Assembly (NCBI GenBank): GCA_036824265.1
Contig: DAITAL010000077.1
Span: forward strand, 1-5,279
Direction of reading: 5' to 3'
DNA: 5,279 nucleotides
Source of the DNA: JAAYZB01 sp937958685
GTDB taxonomy: Bacteria; Bacillota_I; Bacilli_A; Izemoplasmatales; Hujiaoplasmataceae
The notes beneath the pieces are model-generated. The model saw only the letters and a list, made by a program, of their open reading frames with translations. It had not been told where the DNA came from and ran no database searches. The translations under genes and the position numbers were made by a program. Below, piece by piece: positions 1 through 5,279 of this stretch. Position 1 is the first letter of the stretch; the number at the start of each line of letters is the position of its first letter.

Positions 1-1
1 A

Positions 2-478
2 AACCCGGGAAAGGGCGTCGCCTTCGTCAGATCCAATCGCAGCAATCTCCGGACAAAGGCGGTCATCGACAAGACGTTCAAGGCCGGAATCACCGTCATC
101 ACCGCCCAGATCGAAAAAAACCAGATGCAGTATCTCTATGCCTCGGGCGACACCCACGTGTTCATGAACACAGACACGTATGAGCAACTCGAGATCAACC
201 GGGATCTGATCGTGAATGAATTGAACTTTCTCTCCGAAGGGATGAGTATCAACATCATCACCTTCGAGCACGAACTTCTTGGCGTCGAACTGCCCGACAA
301 AGTGGTTCTGGAAATCGTCGAGACAGCCGGCAGTGCCAAGGGAAACACCGCATCCAACGCGCAAAAAGAAGCGCTCACGAATACCGGACTCAGGCTGTTG
401 GTGCCGCTCTTCGTCGAAACCGGCGAGAAAGTCTGGGTCTCAACCGCGACGGGTAGATACGACTCGCGGGCGAAGTAA
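2..478 (+). CDS. efp: Elongation factor P, C-terminal part (5' end cut by window edge)
   Basis: EF-P binds between the P and E sites of stalled ribosomes and promotes peptide-bond formation at consecutive prolines. The reading frame is open from the left edge, and 158 residues are visible of a family length near 185, so about 28 N-terminal residues are missing. The first visible residues are NPGKGVAFVR, the domain I loop that carries the lysine modified in many bacteria (codon at 11-13). MQYLYASGD and HVFMNTDTYEQLE mark domain II. The C-terminal OB domain contains KEALTNTGLRLLVPLFVETG, which fits the EF-P signature pattern K-x-A-x4-G-x2-[LIV]-x-V-P. The usual GDTASG is GNTASN here, and the residue three before the lysine is Asn where Lys is common. 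The ATG at 125 is an internal Met in the MQYLY motif, not the start. No terminator lies in the 31-base gap to the next gene, so co-transcription is likely. The family call is very secure. Confidence 0.97.
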   Translation, partial: NPGKGVAFVRSNRSNLRTKAVIDKTFKAGITVITAQIEKNQMQYLYASGDTHVFMNTDTYEQLEINRDLIVNELNFLSEGMSINIITFEHELLGVELPDKVVLEIVETAGSAKGNTASNAQKEALTNTGLRLLVPLFVETGEKVWVSTATGRYDSRAK

Positions 479-493
479 TCGTTCTTAACTCAT

Positions 494-503
494 AAGGAGT
501 GAT
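494..503 (+). promoter_or_regulatory. Ribosome binding site supporting a TTG start
   Basis: The sequence AAGGAGTGAT is a near-perfect Shine-Dalgarno, with its GGAG ten bases before the TTG at 510. The closer ATG at 502 is in another frame and meets a stop after five codons. This site therefore supports TTG as the start of the membrane protein gene. Confidence 0.8.
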
Positions 504-509
504 GATTTC

Positions 510-1892
510 TTGGAACTAAGCGATATATGGTTACCTATGCTGGAGATCGTTTTCCGTCCCGGCCTTTTGGTCTTGATGGTGTTTCTTTTGCTTCTCAGCG
601 CCTTTTTCTCAATGACCGAGATGGCATATGCGGCCACCGGCAAAGTCAGGCTGAAAACACTGGTGGACCAGGATGTCAAGGGTTCGCGGAAAGCACTGTG
701 GATCGTCGATAACTTCGACAAGGCACTGACAACTCTCCTCGTCGGCAACAATCTCGCCAATATCGGTCTTACTTCCGTGAGTGTGCTGTTCATCGCGACG
801 TTTTTCGCCTCCCTGCCCAACGCGGAGACGTGGACGACGATCATCAATACGGTTGTGATCACGATCATCGTGCTCACCTTCGGCGAAATCCTGCCGAAAA
901 GCATCGCCAAGAACAATCCGGAAAAAATCTGCATCGGTGTCAGCGGCATCCTTTATTTTCTCATCAAGATCCTGATGCCCATCACTTATCCCTTCCGCCT
1001 CCTCAACAAGCGTGTCCTGAAAAAGAATGATAGCGAAAATGCCTACACGGTGACCGAATCCGAACTTGAGACGATCATCGACACGATGGAAGAGGAAGGC
1101 TCGATCGACGAGGAAGAGGCGGACATGCTGCAAAAAGTCCTCGACCTAAGCGAAATCACCGTCGAGGAGATCATGACCCCGCGGGTCGACATGGTCGCTT
1201 GCGATGTCACCGAGGATGTCGACAGGATACGCGACGTTTTCTTCAAAAGCAAGTTTTCCCGGATTCCGATCTACGATGGCAAGACCGACAATATCATCGG
1301 AATCCTTTCCGAACGGGATTTTTATACGAAACTGATCAAGGGCCACAGCATCAACATCAAAAAACTGCTGCGCAAACCGATCTTCATTCCCACCTCGACC
1401 AAGGTCGACGCCCTGATCGAACTCCTGCAGGAGGAAAACTCGCACCTCGCGATCGTCATCGACGAATACGGCGGGGTCGACGGGCTGGTCACCATGGAGG
1501 ATGCGCTCGAAGAACTCGTTGGCGAGATATATGACGAACACGACGATGTCAGCGAAAGAGTCGTCAAGGAAACCGACAATCAGTATCTCGTGAATGCCGA
1601 TATGGACCTAGCCGACCTGTTTGACGATCTGAATCTTGGCGAAGCGCCCGATGCCGACTCCACCTCGGTTGGCGGTTGGCTATTCGAAAGATTCCAAGAT
1701 ATCCCCGATGTCGGGGAGAAGCATGTCTATGAACTGACCGTCAACCAGGTATATGACGATCTGGGGGAACTCCTGAGCGAAGATCACGAGACCCTCACCT
1801 TCGAAGTGCTGAAGGTCAAGAAACGCCGGATCAAAATGGTCAGGCTCACTGTCGAGTTACAGACATACTCCGATCGCTTCAACGACAATTGA
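510..1892 (+). CDS. CNNM/CorC-family membrane protein (DUF21 - CBS pair - CorC_HlyC), putative Mg2+ transporter
   Basis: This 460-residue protein has the full domain order of the bacterial 'hemolysin-like' CorB/CorC/MpfA family. The DUF21 membrane domain covers about 1-175, with hydrophobic segments near 17-37, 75-100, 108-127 and 139-160. It carries the conserved stretches AFFSMTEMAY (31-40), LLVGNNLANI (76-85) and LTFGEILPKSIAKNNPE (122-138). An acidic linker (about 183-205) leads to CBS domain 1 (about 220-275, starting IMTPRVDM) and CBS domain 2 (about 285-340, with IDEYGGVDGLVTMEDALEEL). The CorC_HlyC domain fills about 355-450 and includes SVGGWLFERF. Family members are proposed to export Mg2+ or other divalent ions, with the CBS pair sensing ATP-Mg; the hemolysin label is historical. 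The actual substrate cannot be read from sequence. The start is TTG with a strong ribosome binding site. Length is normal and no damage is seen. The gene probably shares a transcript with efp and ends at an intrinsic terminator. Confidence 0.92.
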   Translation: MELSDIWLPMLEIVFRPGLLVLMVFLLLLSAFFSMTEMAYAATGKVRLKTLVDQDVKGSRKALWIVDNFDKALTTLLVGNNLANIGLTSVSVLFIATFFASLPNAETWTTIINTVVITIIVLTFGEILPKSIAKNNPEKICIGVSGILYFLIKILMPITYPFRLLNKRVLKKNDSENAYTVTESELETIIDTMEEEGSIDEEEADMLQKVLDLSEITVEEIMTPRVDMVACDVTEDVDRIRDVFFKSKFSRIPIYDGKTDNIIGILSERDFYTKLIKGHSINIKKLLRKPIFIPTSTKVDALIELLQEENSHLAIVIDEYGGVDGLVTMEDALEELVGEIYDEHDDVSERVVKETDNQYLVNADMDLADLFDDLNLGEAPDADSTSVGGWLFERFQDIPDVGEKHVYELTVNQVYDDLGELLSEDHETLTFEVLKVKKRRIKMVRLTVELQTYSDRFNDN

Positions 1893-1918
1893 CGACAATG
1901 AGGGTAGGTGCCTATCCT
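1889..1918 (+). promoter_or_regulatory. Possible sigma-A promoter for rluB, overlapping the terminator
   Basis: TTGACG at 1889-1894 matches the -35 consensus at five of six positions, and TATCCT at 1913-1918 matches the -10 at four of six, including the key second A and last T. The spacer is 18 bases. Transcription would start near 1925, leaving a leader of about 26 bases before the ATG of rluB. The -35 overlaps the stop codon of the upstream gene, and the -10 sits in the right arm of the terminator hairpin. This is inference from weak motifs; a -10 of this quality is common by chance. Confidence 0.3.
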
Positions 1919-1926
1919 CATTTTTT
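1897..1926 (+). terminator. Intrinsic terminator after the CNNM/CorC-family gene
   Basis: An 11-pair stem with one G-T wobble is formed by 1897-1907 (AATGAGGGTAG) and 1912-1922 (CTATCCTCATT) around a GTGC loop. A run of six T (1921-1926) begins within the end of the stem. It starts four bases after the stop codon at 1890-1892. On the opposite strand the hairpin is not followed by a T run, so it acts on the + strand only. This should end the efp plus membrane-protein transcript. Confidence 0.88.
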
Positions 1927-1950
1927 CGAAACAGCACCAAGGAGGCAGTC

Positions 1951-2679
1951 ATGGAACGACTCCAAAAGATTCTCCAACGCTCCGGAGTGGCCTCGCGGCG
2001 AAAAGCGGAGGCGCTGATCGCCGAAGGCAGGGTAGCTATCAACGGCGCCATCGTCACCGAACCCGGAATCAAGGTTGGGGGCGATGCGCTGATCAGCGTC
2101 GACGGCAAGGTTCTCACTTCGGAAAACAAAGTCTACTTCGCCCTGCACAAACCGACTGGTTACGTGTCAACGACCGCTGATGAGCACGGCCGCCGGACGA
2201 TCATCGATCTGGTGCCCGTCAGGGAACGGATCTTTCCGATCGGCCGGTTGGACTACGACACTTCCGGTTTGCTTTTGCTCACCAACGACGGCGACTTCAT
2301 GAACCGGCTGACGCACCCGCGTTTCCGGATTGAAAAGGAATACCACGTCAAGGTCGAGGGACTATTACGCAAGGATGCCTCGCGCAAACTCGAGCAAGGC
2401 CTCAACCTCGGCGATTTCGTATCGCTGCCGGCTAAGGTGTCCGATGTCCGTTATGACGACAAAAAGGAAAACACAAGCTTGAAACTCGTGATCGTCGAAG
2501 GCAAATACCATCAAGTCCGGCGGATGTTCGCCGCCATCGGCCACCCGGTCCTGAAGTTGAAACGTCATCGTTTCGGGTCAATCTCCCTTGTCGGTTTGGC
2601 AAGCGGCTGCTATCGCCCCCTCAAACCCCACGAGGTCAAGCAACTCCGCAATCTCGCCACCTACGGGACGAGCGATTGA
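1951..2679 (+). CDS. rluB: 23S rRNA pseudouridine synthase, RsuA/RluB family
   Basis: This enzyme isomerises a uridine in rRNA to pseudouridine; by family and Bacillota context the likely target is 23S rRNA equivalent to E. coli U2605. The 242-residue protein starts with an S4 RNA-binding domain (about 1-48: ERLQKILQRSGVASRRKAE and GRVAING). The catalytic domain follows, with HKPTGYVST (66-74), PIGRLDYDTSGLLLLTNDG (96-114) holding the expected catalytic aspartate D101, and KYHQVRRMFAAIGHPV (185-200), a conserved RsuA-family block. Length is typical. ATG at 1951 has AAGGAGG at 1939-1945, five bases upstream, and the S4 domain begins immediately, so the start is firm. RsuA (16S target) is the main alternative, but neighbours cmk, an S1-protein gene and der are those usually found near the 23S enzyme in Bacillota. 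It lies just behind a terminator, so it needs its own promoter or readthrough. Confidence 0.93.
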   Translation: MERLQKILQRSGVASRRKAEALIAEGRVAINGAIVTEPGIKVGGDALISVDGKVLTSENKVYFALHKPTGYVSTTADEHGRRTIIDLVPVRERIFPIGRLDYDTSGLLLLTNDGDFMNRLTHPRFRIEKEYHVKVEGLLRKDASRKLEQGLNLGDFVSLPAKVSDVRYDDKKENTSLKLVIVEGKYHQVRRMFAAIGHPVLKLKRHRFGSISLVGLASGCYRPLKPHEVKQLRNLATYGTSD

Positions 2680-2710
2680 ACGCGATTTTGCTGGTGTATT
2701 CGGCAAATTG

Positions 2711-2719
2711 TGATATAAT
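2711..2719 (+). promoter_or_regulatory. Extended -10 sigma-A promoter upstream of cmk
   Basis: TGATATAAT is a perfect extended -10 (TG, one base, then consensus TATAAT at 2714-2719). No good -35 exists at normal spacing: 2691-2696 reads CTGGTG at 17 bases, and TTGCTG at 2688-2693 gives a 20-base spacer. The extended TG element commonly compensates for this. The local sequence is AT-rich compared with the coding regions on both sides. Transcription would start near 2726 and give a short leader of about 17 bases before the ATG at 2743. It would drive cmk, the S1-domain gene and der. Confidence 0.75.
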
Positions 2720-2729
2720 AATATAAGTT

Positions 2730-2735
2730 GAGAGG
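2730..2735 (+). promoter_or_regulatory. Ribosome binding site that decides the cmk start
   Basis: GAGAGG ends seven bases before the ATG at 2743. The in-frame TTG at 2728 lies before this site and next to the predicted transcription start, so it cannot use it. ATG 2743 is therefore the start. Confidence 0.75.
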
Positions 2736-2742
2736 CGATGCG

Positions 2743-3411
2743 ATGAAACACCATGCTTTGGCGATCGACGGCCCCGCCGGCGCTGGCAAGTCGACTGTTG
2801 CGAAAATGCTGGCGAAGCGACTCGGATACACCTACATCGACACCGGGGCCATGTATCGCGCGACCACATTGAAGGCACTGAAACTGAAGATCGATCTGGA
2901 AGATCCCGAAGCCTTTCGGTTTTTGGATGAGACGACGATGGAATTTCGGGATGGTGTCCTATATATGGATGGCGAGGACGTGACCAACAAGATCAGGGCC
3001 AACGCTGTCTCAAACAATGTCAGCGTCGTCGCTTCCCACATCCCTGTCCGCAACCGACTTGTGGAACTGCAGCAAAAAATCGCCCGCGGCGCCAACGTCG
3101 TCATGGACGGACGCGACATCGGCACCATCGTGCTGCCGGCAGCGGACCTCAAGATCTTCATGACCGCCACCGTTGAGGAACGCGCGCGCCGACGGCACGA
3201 GGAGAACCTAATGCTGGGCATCGACTCTGATCTTAACCGACTCATCAGAGAAATCGAAAGACGCGACCGGATCGATTCCAGCCGCAGCTACAATCCCCTG
3301 AAACAGGCTGAGGATGCCGTCTATCTGGACACCTCGCATCTCGACATAAAGGCAGTCGCCCAAACAATCTACGATATGTTCATCAAGGCTATCGACACGA
3401 AGAGGAGCTAA
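2743..3411 (+). CDS. cmk: Cytidylate kinase
   Basis: Cmk phosphorylates CMP and dCMP to the diphosphates using ATP, in the cytosol, recycling CMP from RNA turnover and lipid synthesis. From ATG 2743 the protein has 222 residues, normal for bacterial Cmk. The P-loop GPAGAGKST is at 10-18, followed by YIDTGAMYRA (31-40) of the CMP site. The region of about 64-116 fits the NMP-binding insert typical of the long bacterial form. MDGRDIGT (121-128) is the conserved Arg-Asp motif, an Arg-rich lid segment lies near 147-152 (RARRRH), and RRDRIDSSR (173-181) supplies the CMP-contacting Arg and Asp positions. All key motifs are intact. An upstream in-frame TTG at 2728 would add five residues but is contradicted by the promoter and ribosome binding site. 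The stop codon is three bases from the next start, whose ribosome binding site lies inside the last cmk codons, so translation is probably coupled. Confidence 0.97.
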   Translation: MKHHALAIDGPAGAGKSTVAKMLAKRLGYTYIDTGAMYRATTLKALKLKIDLEDPEAFRFLDETTMEFRDGVLYMDGEDVTNKIRANAVSNNVSVVASHIPVRNRLVELQQKIARGANVVMDGRDIGTIVLPAADLKIFMTATVEERARRRHEENLMLGIDSDLNRLIREIERRDRIDSSRSYNPLKQAEDAVYLDTSHLDIKAVAQTIYDMFIKAIDTKRS

Positions 3412-3414
3412 ACC

Positions 3415-4818
3415 ATGGAAAACATGACACAAGAAATCGCCCAAATCAAAGAACTCAAGGAAGGCGACGTCGTTGCCGGCGTCGTCGTCAAAGTCGACGA
3501 CGAACAGGTGATGGTCGACGTCGGTTATATTTTCGAAGGCACGATCTACAAGGATCATCTAACGCTCGAAAAACTGCAAAGCGCCAAGGATTACGTCAAG
3601 ACAGGCGACACGATCACCGCCAAAATCACCAAGCTTGCCCACGGCGACGAGAACAACATCCTGCTATTGTCGCGGCGTGAACTCGAAAAGCAGGAGATCC
3701 ATGAGCGCTATCGCGCTGATCTTGCCGTTGATCACGATCTCGTTGCGAAGGTGAAACGCGATGTCAAAGGCGGGCTTCTCCTCGATTATCACAACACCGA
3801 GCTGTTTTTGCCCGATTCCCTGATCCAACTCGAGGAACTCACCGAGGCCGATAAGAAAGCCTATGTCGGCAGATCCATCACCGTCAGGATCATCGACATC
3901 CGTCAGGAACGCGGGCGGGAACGGTTCATCGCCAATCGCAAGGTCGTCGTGCTCGAGGAACTGAAAAACAAGGAAAAAGCACAGCTTCAAGAACTTATCG
4001 TCGGTGCTGACGTCACGGGTGTTGTCACCAAGATCGTCGAATTCGGCGCTTTTGTGAAAGTTACCGAACTCGTTGAGGGCCTCATCCACATCAGTGAACT
4101 CAGTCATTTTCACATCAAAAAAGTCGAAGAAGTCCTGTCCCCCGGACAGGAGGTCACCTGCAGGATCACCAAAATCGCCGGCCGGCGCGTGTCGCTGTCT
4201 TTGAAGGCGCTCCAGGAGAAACCCTGGGACCTGTTCCTAAAAAAATACAAAGTCGGTGACAAGGTCATCGGCAAGATCGTCAAGAAAATGCAATTCGGCA
4301 TGCTTGTGGAAGTCGAACGCGACGTCACCGGCCTGTTGAACCGCAACGATTACTCATGGGATCCCAAGGACAATCTCGCCGGCAGGGTCCAAGTCGGCGA
4401 TGAGATCGAACTCGAGATCATCAGCATTTCTCGGGAAAAGCAGCAATTCAGCCTCTCCAAGAAACATCTCGACTATAATCCCTGGGCCGATCTGAAACTC
4501 CGCAACGGCGAACAGGTGTCCGCAACCGTAAAAACGATTGAGGAAAAGGGGGCCATCGTCGAGGTTGCCGGCGTCGAAGGCTACCTGCCGATCCGCGAGC
4601 TAGCCTCGGAACGCGTCGACCGCGTGAGCGATGTCATCAAGGTCGGCGACGTCCTCACGGTGGAGATCATCCAATTCTTCCCGAAGGAATGGGAACTTTC
4701 CGTGTCCTTGCGCAAGGTGAGCGAAAAGAACCAAAGACGGGAATATGAGTCTCATCTTAAGGAAAATGTCTCCGCGAACCAATCGCTTGCCGAGCTGTTC
4801 GAAAAATATAAGAAGTAA
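3415..4818 (+). CDS. S1-domain RNA-binding protein (RpsA/YpfD-like), five S1 repeats
   Basis: S1-domain proteins bind single-stranded RNA; in E. coli ribosomal protein S1 helps load mRNA on the 30S subunit, while the Bacillota homologue YpfD is not a firm ribosomal protein. This 467-residue protein shows five S1-like units by eye: about 15-87, 104-176, 196-265, 280-350 and 363-435. Unit 3 is the most canonical (VEFGAFVKV, then GLIHISELSHFHI). Unit 2 is degenerate, with GGLLLDYHNTELFLPDSLI. Unit 4 has QFGMLVEV, and unit 5 has EKGAIVEVAGVEGYLPIREL. The tail (about 436-467) is charged and ends LAELFEKYKK. YpfD-like proteins usually have four units and about 380 residues, and E. coli S1 has six and 557, so this is an intermediate form. 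ATG 3415 has AGGAG at 3403-3407, inside the end of cmk, seven bases upstream; Met at 3424 is a less well-spaced alternative. The position between cmk and der matches the Bacillota arrangement. Whether it truly acts as ribosomal S1 is unknown. Confidence 0.92.
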   Translation: MENMTQEIAQIKELKEGDVVAGVVVKVDDEQVMVDVGYIFEGTIYKDHLTLEKLQSAKDYVKTGDTITAKITKLAHGDENNILLLSRRELEKQEIHERYRADLAVDHDLVAKVKRDVKGGLLLDYHNTELFLPDSLIQLEELTEADKKAYVGRSITVRIIDIRQERGRERFIANRKVVVLEELKNKEKAQLQELIVGADVTGVVTKIVEFGAFVKVTELVEGLIHISELSHFHIKKVEEVLSPGQEVTCRITKIAGRRVSLSLKALQEKPWDLFLKKYKVGDKVIGKIVKKMQFGMLVEVERDVTGLLNRNDYSWDPKDNLAGRVQVGDEIELEIISISREKQQFSLSKKHLDYNPWADLKLRNGEQVSATVKTIEEKGAIVEVAGVEGYLPIRELASERVDRVSDVIKVGDVLTVEIIQFFPKEWELSVSLRKVSEKNQRREYESHLKENVSANQSLAELFEKYKK

Positions 4819-4838
4819 CAACGAAAAGGGTGGTGCGC

Positions 4839-5279
4839 ATGCTGCCAACCGTAGCCATCGTCGGCCGTCCCAATGTCGGCAAGTCGACGATCTTCAACCG
4901 CATCGTCGGTGAACGCGTCGCGATCACCGACGCCAGACCTGGCGCCACCAGGGACCGCATCTATGGCAAAGGTGTCTGGCTGAACCGCAGATTTTCCGTG
5001 ATTGATACTGGGGGCATCGAAATCGGCGATGCACCCTTTTTGTCACAAATCCAAGCCCAAGCCGAGATCGCTATCGAGGAAAGCCAGGTCATCGTCTTTG
5101 TCGTCGATGGCCAGGCCGGACCGCTTCCTGACGACTACCAAGTCATGAAAATGCTTTTTGCCTCCCAGAAACCTGTCGTCGTCGCCGTCAACAAAACCGA
5201 CAACGAAGCGATCCGGGATCGCCATTACGAGTTTTTCGAACTCGGCGCGGCCGATGTGATCCCCATTTCCGCCGCCCAT
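4839..5279 (+). CDS. der: GTPase Der (EngA), N-terminal third, cut by window edge
   Basis: Der is an essential GTPase with two tandem G domains that acts in assembly of the 50S ribosomal subunit. The first 147 residues of about 435-440 are visible, covering most of G domain 1. G1 is GRPNVGKS (9-16), the G2 threonine is in PGATRDR (T37), G3 is DTGG (57-60 region), G4 is NKTD (118-121) and G5 falls in ISAAH at the right edge. DAPFLSQIQAQAEIAIEE (64-81) closely follows the Der-specific segment between G3 and G4, which separates it from Era or MnmE. ATG 4839 follows AAGGGTGGTG (4826-4835). In-frame GTG codons at 4830 and 4833 overlap that ribosome binding site and are less likely starts. The gap from the S1-domain gene is 20 bases with no terminator, so it is likely co-transcribed with it. 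Confidence 0.96.
   Translation, partial: MLPTVAIVGRPNVGKSTIFNRIVGERVAITDARPGATRDRIYGKGVWLNRRFSVIDTGGIEIGDAPFLSQIQAQAEIAIEESQVIVFVVDGQAGPLPDDYQVMKMLFASQKPVVVAVNKTDNEAIRDRHYEFFELGAADVIPISAAH

Noticed and set aside
125..127. ATG at 125 as the start of a small 117-residue protein
   Set aside because: The same frame is open to the left edge and encodes the EF-P modification loop, so this Met is internal to EF-P.
609..1133. Long open frame on the minus strand (174 codons) inside the CNNM/CorC-family gene, and similar ones at 1146-1541, 3208-3558 and 3664-4113
   Set aside because: They lie wholly or almost wholly antisense to well-supported genes, lack recognisable domains, and are rich in residues expected from reversing GTC, GAC and ATC codons. 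They are reading-frame shadows.
2687..2707. Short inverted repeat TTTGC...GCAAA between rluB and cmk, considered as a terminator
   Set aside because: Only five pairs around an 11-base loop, AT-rich and without a T run; too weak to call.
2728..2742. Upstream TTG start for cmk adding MRGDA
   Set aside because: It lies before the ribosome binding site and next to the predicted transcription start; family members begin a few residues before the AIDGP segment.
4134..4150. Perfect 7-pair inverted repeat CCTGTCC/GGACAGG in the S1-domain gene
   Set aside because: It encodes the conserved LSPGQEV turn of S1 unit 3 and has no T run after it, so it is not a terminator; probably a chance result of coding sequence.

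Overview
This window looks like ordinary chromosomal housekeeping DNA from a Gram-positive bacterium of the Bacillota type, possibly an Erysipelotrichia-like or Mollicutes-related lineage; that finer placement is a low-confidence inference. The pointers are the Bacillota-style gene order rluB - cmk - S1-domain protein - der, AGGAGG-like ribosome binding sites before every start that is visible, a TTG start codon, and protein sequences closest to the Bacillus versions I can recall. Base composition is mixed (about half GC by eye), with codons favouring ATC, GTC and GAC. TGA is used as a stop, so this is the standard bacterial code and not the Mycoplasma code.

All genes run on the + strand with little space between them. 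Positions 2-478 hold the C-terminal part of elongation factor P (its start is off the left edge). A TTG-started gene for a CNNM/CorC-type membrane protein (DUF21, two CBS domains, CorC_HlyC domain) follows at 510-1892 and ends at a strong intrinsic terminator (1897-1926). A second transcription block begins with rluB (1951-2679), a 23S rRNA pseudouridine synthase of the RsuA/RluB family. An extended -10 promoter at 2711-2719 then precedes cmk (2743-3411, cytidylate kinase), an S1-domain RNA-binding protein with what I read as five S1 repeats (3415-4818), and the first third of der/engA (4839 to the right edge), a ribosome-assembly GTPase.

The shared theme is translation. EF-P relieves ribosome stalling at polyproline, RluB modifies 23S rRNA, the S1-family protein binds RNA or ribosomes, and Der matures the 50S subunit. 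Cmk recycles CMP for nucleotide pools. The membrane protein is the outlier; Mg2+ transport is the usual proposal for its family, and Mg2+ is important for ribosomes, but a functional link here is only a guess.

I found no mobile element, CRISPR array, tRNA, rRNA, riboswitch or evidence of an undescribed system. The points worth a second look are modest: the fifth S1 domain, the terminator with a possible overlapping promoter just ahead of rluB, and the promoter that settles the cmk start. No gene-free stretch exceeds 60 bases.
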